From CAVVWJ01 sp965652025 (GTDB lineage: Bacteria; Gemmatimonadota; Gemmatimonadetes; Gemmatimonadales; GWC2-71-9): a stretch of 51,371 nt of DNA. The first letter of the stretch is position 1, and each line of letters begins with the position of its first letter. Positions 50,208 to 51,371 of the stretch are shown here, in pieces. The notes under the pieces are model-generated. The model ran no database searches. It saw nothing but the letters and a program-made list of their open reading frames with translations, and was not told the origin of the DNA. Location: NCBI GenBank assembly GCA_965652025.1, contig CBFGTM010000025.1, positions 1-51,371 of the forward strand, written 5' to 3'. Made by a program: the position numbers and the translations under genes.

Positions 50208-51164
50208 TTAAGCGGCAAAGCTGGCCAGCGCCCGGCCCACCTCTCCTTCCCGCAGGCGCTTGAGAGCCCGGTCGCGCAACTGGCGGACCCGTTCGCGGGT
50301 GACCCCCAGCATGCCGCCGATCTCCTCCAGCGTGTGCTCCCGGCCCCCGTCGAGCCCGAAATAGAGGCGGAGCACCTTGGCATCGCGGGGCGCCAGCGAG
50401 CGGAGCGCGGTATCGACCTGCTCGGTCAGGAACTGTTCCATCGCCTGCTCTTCCGGGTCGCCCTGCTCCTCGGCGATGAAGCGGTCGATCATGGAGCGGT
50501 CGCCTTCGGTCTCGAGCGGCGCATCGAGCCGTACCTCGGCCGTGTTGAGGGCGGCGAGCGAGCGAACGACGTCCACGGCCAGGCCGGTGCTCTGGGCGAT
50601 CTCTTCGAAGGTGGGCTCCCTTCGCAGGTCCTGGCGCAGGGTTTCCGAGGTGCGAGTGATCCGCGACAGGTCAGCGGTGCGGTTCAGTGGTACCCGCACG
50701 GTGCGGCCGTGGCGGGCAAGGGCCGCGAGAATGGACTGCCGGATCCACCAGACGGCATAGGAGATGAACTTGACGCCCTGGTCGGGATCGAACTTCCGAG
50801 CGGCAGTGAGCAGGCCCAGGTTGCCCTCGCCGATCAGATCGCTCAGGGCGAGTCCCCGATTCTGATATTTCTTGGCCACCGAAATGACGAAACGAAGGTT
50901 GCGCTTGATCAACTCCTGCATGGCCTCGGTGTCACCCGCCTGCACCAGGCGGGCAATGGCCATCTCCTGCTGCGGCGTAAGCAGCGGGGTCTGGCTGACC
51001 TCGAACAAGTACTGGTCCAGGATGTCCCGGTCGGCGTCGTACACCCCCAGGTTCCTGGCGGTAGCCCGCCGACGCGTGCGCCGGGGCTTGAGGGGCCCGG
51101 ATTGCGCGAGGATGTCGGCCGTCGTGAGGTCAGGCTTCGGGTCGGGGGACGACTCGGTGCTCAT
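50208..51164 (-). CDS. RNA polymerase sigma factor, RpoD/SigA group
   Basis: A 318-residue sigma-70 family protein without region 1.1. Region 1.2 is LDQYLFEVSQTPLLTPQQE; region 2 has IKRNLRFVISVAKKYQNRGLALSDLIGEGNLGLLTAARKFDPDQGVKFISYAVWWIRQSI; region 3 follows; region 4.2 is TLEEIGGMLGVTRERVRQLRDRALKRLR. Its length fits either a short primary sigma or a group 2 sigma such as RpoS/HrdB types, so no symbol is given. It is the first visible gene of the sigma-mlaEFD-Nudix-regulator run, and its start is about 60 bases from the divergent promoter of the tRNA. Confidence 0.93.
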   Translation of the reverse strand: MSTESSPDPKPDLTTADILAQSGPLKPRRTRRRATARNLGVYDADRDILDQYLFEVSQTPLLTPQQEMAIARLVQAGDTEAMQELIKRNLRFVISVAKKYQNRGLALSDLIGEGNLGLLTAARKFDPDQGVKFISYAVWWIRQSILAALARHGRTVRVPLNRTADLSRITRTSETLRQDLRREPTFEEIAQSTGLAVDVVRSLAALNTAEVRLDAPLETEGDRSMIDRFIAEEQGDPEEQAMEQFLTEQVDTALRSLAPRDAKVLRLYFGLDGGREHTLEEIGGMLGVTRERVRQLRDRALKRLREGEVGRALASFAA

Positions 51165-51224
51165 CGCTGCAAAATCTTCCTTCGCATCGACGCGGTGGCC
51201 GGTAGCGCGGCCGTGTAGCCCTCG

Positions 51225-51253
51225 TTGACACCCCTGCAGGCATCGGATACGTT
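51225..51253 (+). promoter_or_regulatory. Sigma-70-type promoter candidate for the tRNA gene
   Basis: TTGACA (51225-51230), 17-base spacer, TACGTT (51248-51253). Transcription would start about 40 bases before the tRNA. The same spacing and a TAC-TT -10 box occur before dnaE. Confidence 0.5.
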
Positions 51254-51298
51254 TCCGTGCTTGCCGCGGCGCCGGTTCGAGGGCGGGACAATATAAGC

Positions 51299-51371
51299 GG
51301 GGGCGTAGCTCAGTTGGGAGAGCGCGTGAATGGCATTCACGAGGTCAGGGGTTCGATCCCCCTCGCCTCCA
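51299..51371 (+). tRNA. tRNA-Ala, anticodon GGC
   Basis: A 73-base cloverleaf: acceptor GGGGGCG pairs with CGCCTCC (one G-T pair), D arm GCTC/GAGC, anticodon stem CGTGA/TCACG with loop ATGGCAT (anticodon GGC) and T arm AGGGG/CCCCT with loop TTCGATC. The last base of the window is discriminator A73, so whether CCA is encoded cannot be seen. Confidence 0.97.

Overview
The window is a GC-rich bacterial chromosome segment with about 50 protein genes, one tRNA and no recognisable phage, insertion sequence, CRISPR array or defence island. Lipoproteins, outer-membrane barrels, a Kdo transferase and an Mla/MCE lipid transporter show a diderm. The gene style (LemA/TPM pair, M23 protein, OFA transporter with its small subunit, an F1-only atp operon, many barrel proteins of unknown family) fits Gemmatimonadota or a close relative. 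That placement is inference; no 16S gene is present.

Layout. 1-5.7 kb: a tightly coupled plus-strand operon of a hybrid histidine kinase, two glycosyltransferases, a DUF3108 protein and an unrecognised conserved protein. 5.7-13.8 kb: thiO, a cupredoxin-like lipoprotein, an OFA-type MFS carrier with a 49-residue partner, a PQQ dehydrogenase-like quinoprotein, a porin-like barrel and small exported proteins. 13.8-21.5 kb: lipA-pdhA-pdhB-pdhC-lpd-(membrane protein)-lipB, which joins the pyruvate dehydrogenase complex to synthesis of its lipoyl cofactor; pdhC carries a frameshift in an extreme GC linker. 21.5-25.7 kb, minus strand: three peptidases. 25.9-34.2 kb, plus strand: dnaE, accA, a PSP1-domain gene, metG and an M23 envelope peptidase.

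34.3-41.9 kb: minus-strand lemA, nucleotidyltransferase and TPM genes, then an exported coiled-coil lipoprotein, a DsbA-like protein, a CPBP membrane protease, waaA, and a lipoprotein and two barrel proteins. 41.9-46.2 kb: the F1 ATP synthase genes atpA-G-D-C on the minus strand, with no delta subunit or Fo genes and a perfect CRP/FNR-type palindrome upstream. 46.3-51.2 kb, minus strand: a compact run of primary-type sigma factor, mlaE, mlaF, mlaD, Nudix hydrolase and AraC-like regulator. The window ends exactly at the discriminator base of a tRNA-Ala(GGC).

The most unusual content is between and at the ends of genes. Several unrelated short repeat families sit at 3' ends, fold into terminator-like hairpins, and in places have been read into coding tails or insertions (LipA, AtpG, Nudix, the 4668-5669 protein). 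A compact unit before the CPBP gene combines a promoter, a 12-base perfect anti-16S Shine-Dalgarno sequence, a 17-codon reading frame and an intrinsic terminator. All functional calls are from reading the sequence; no database search was run.
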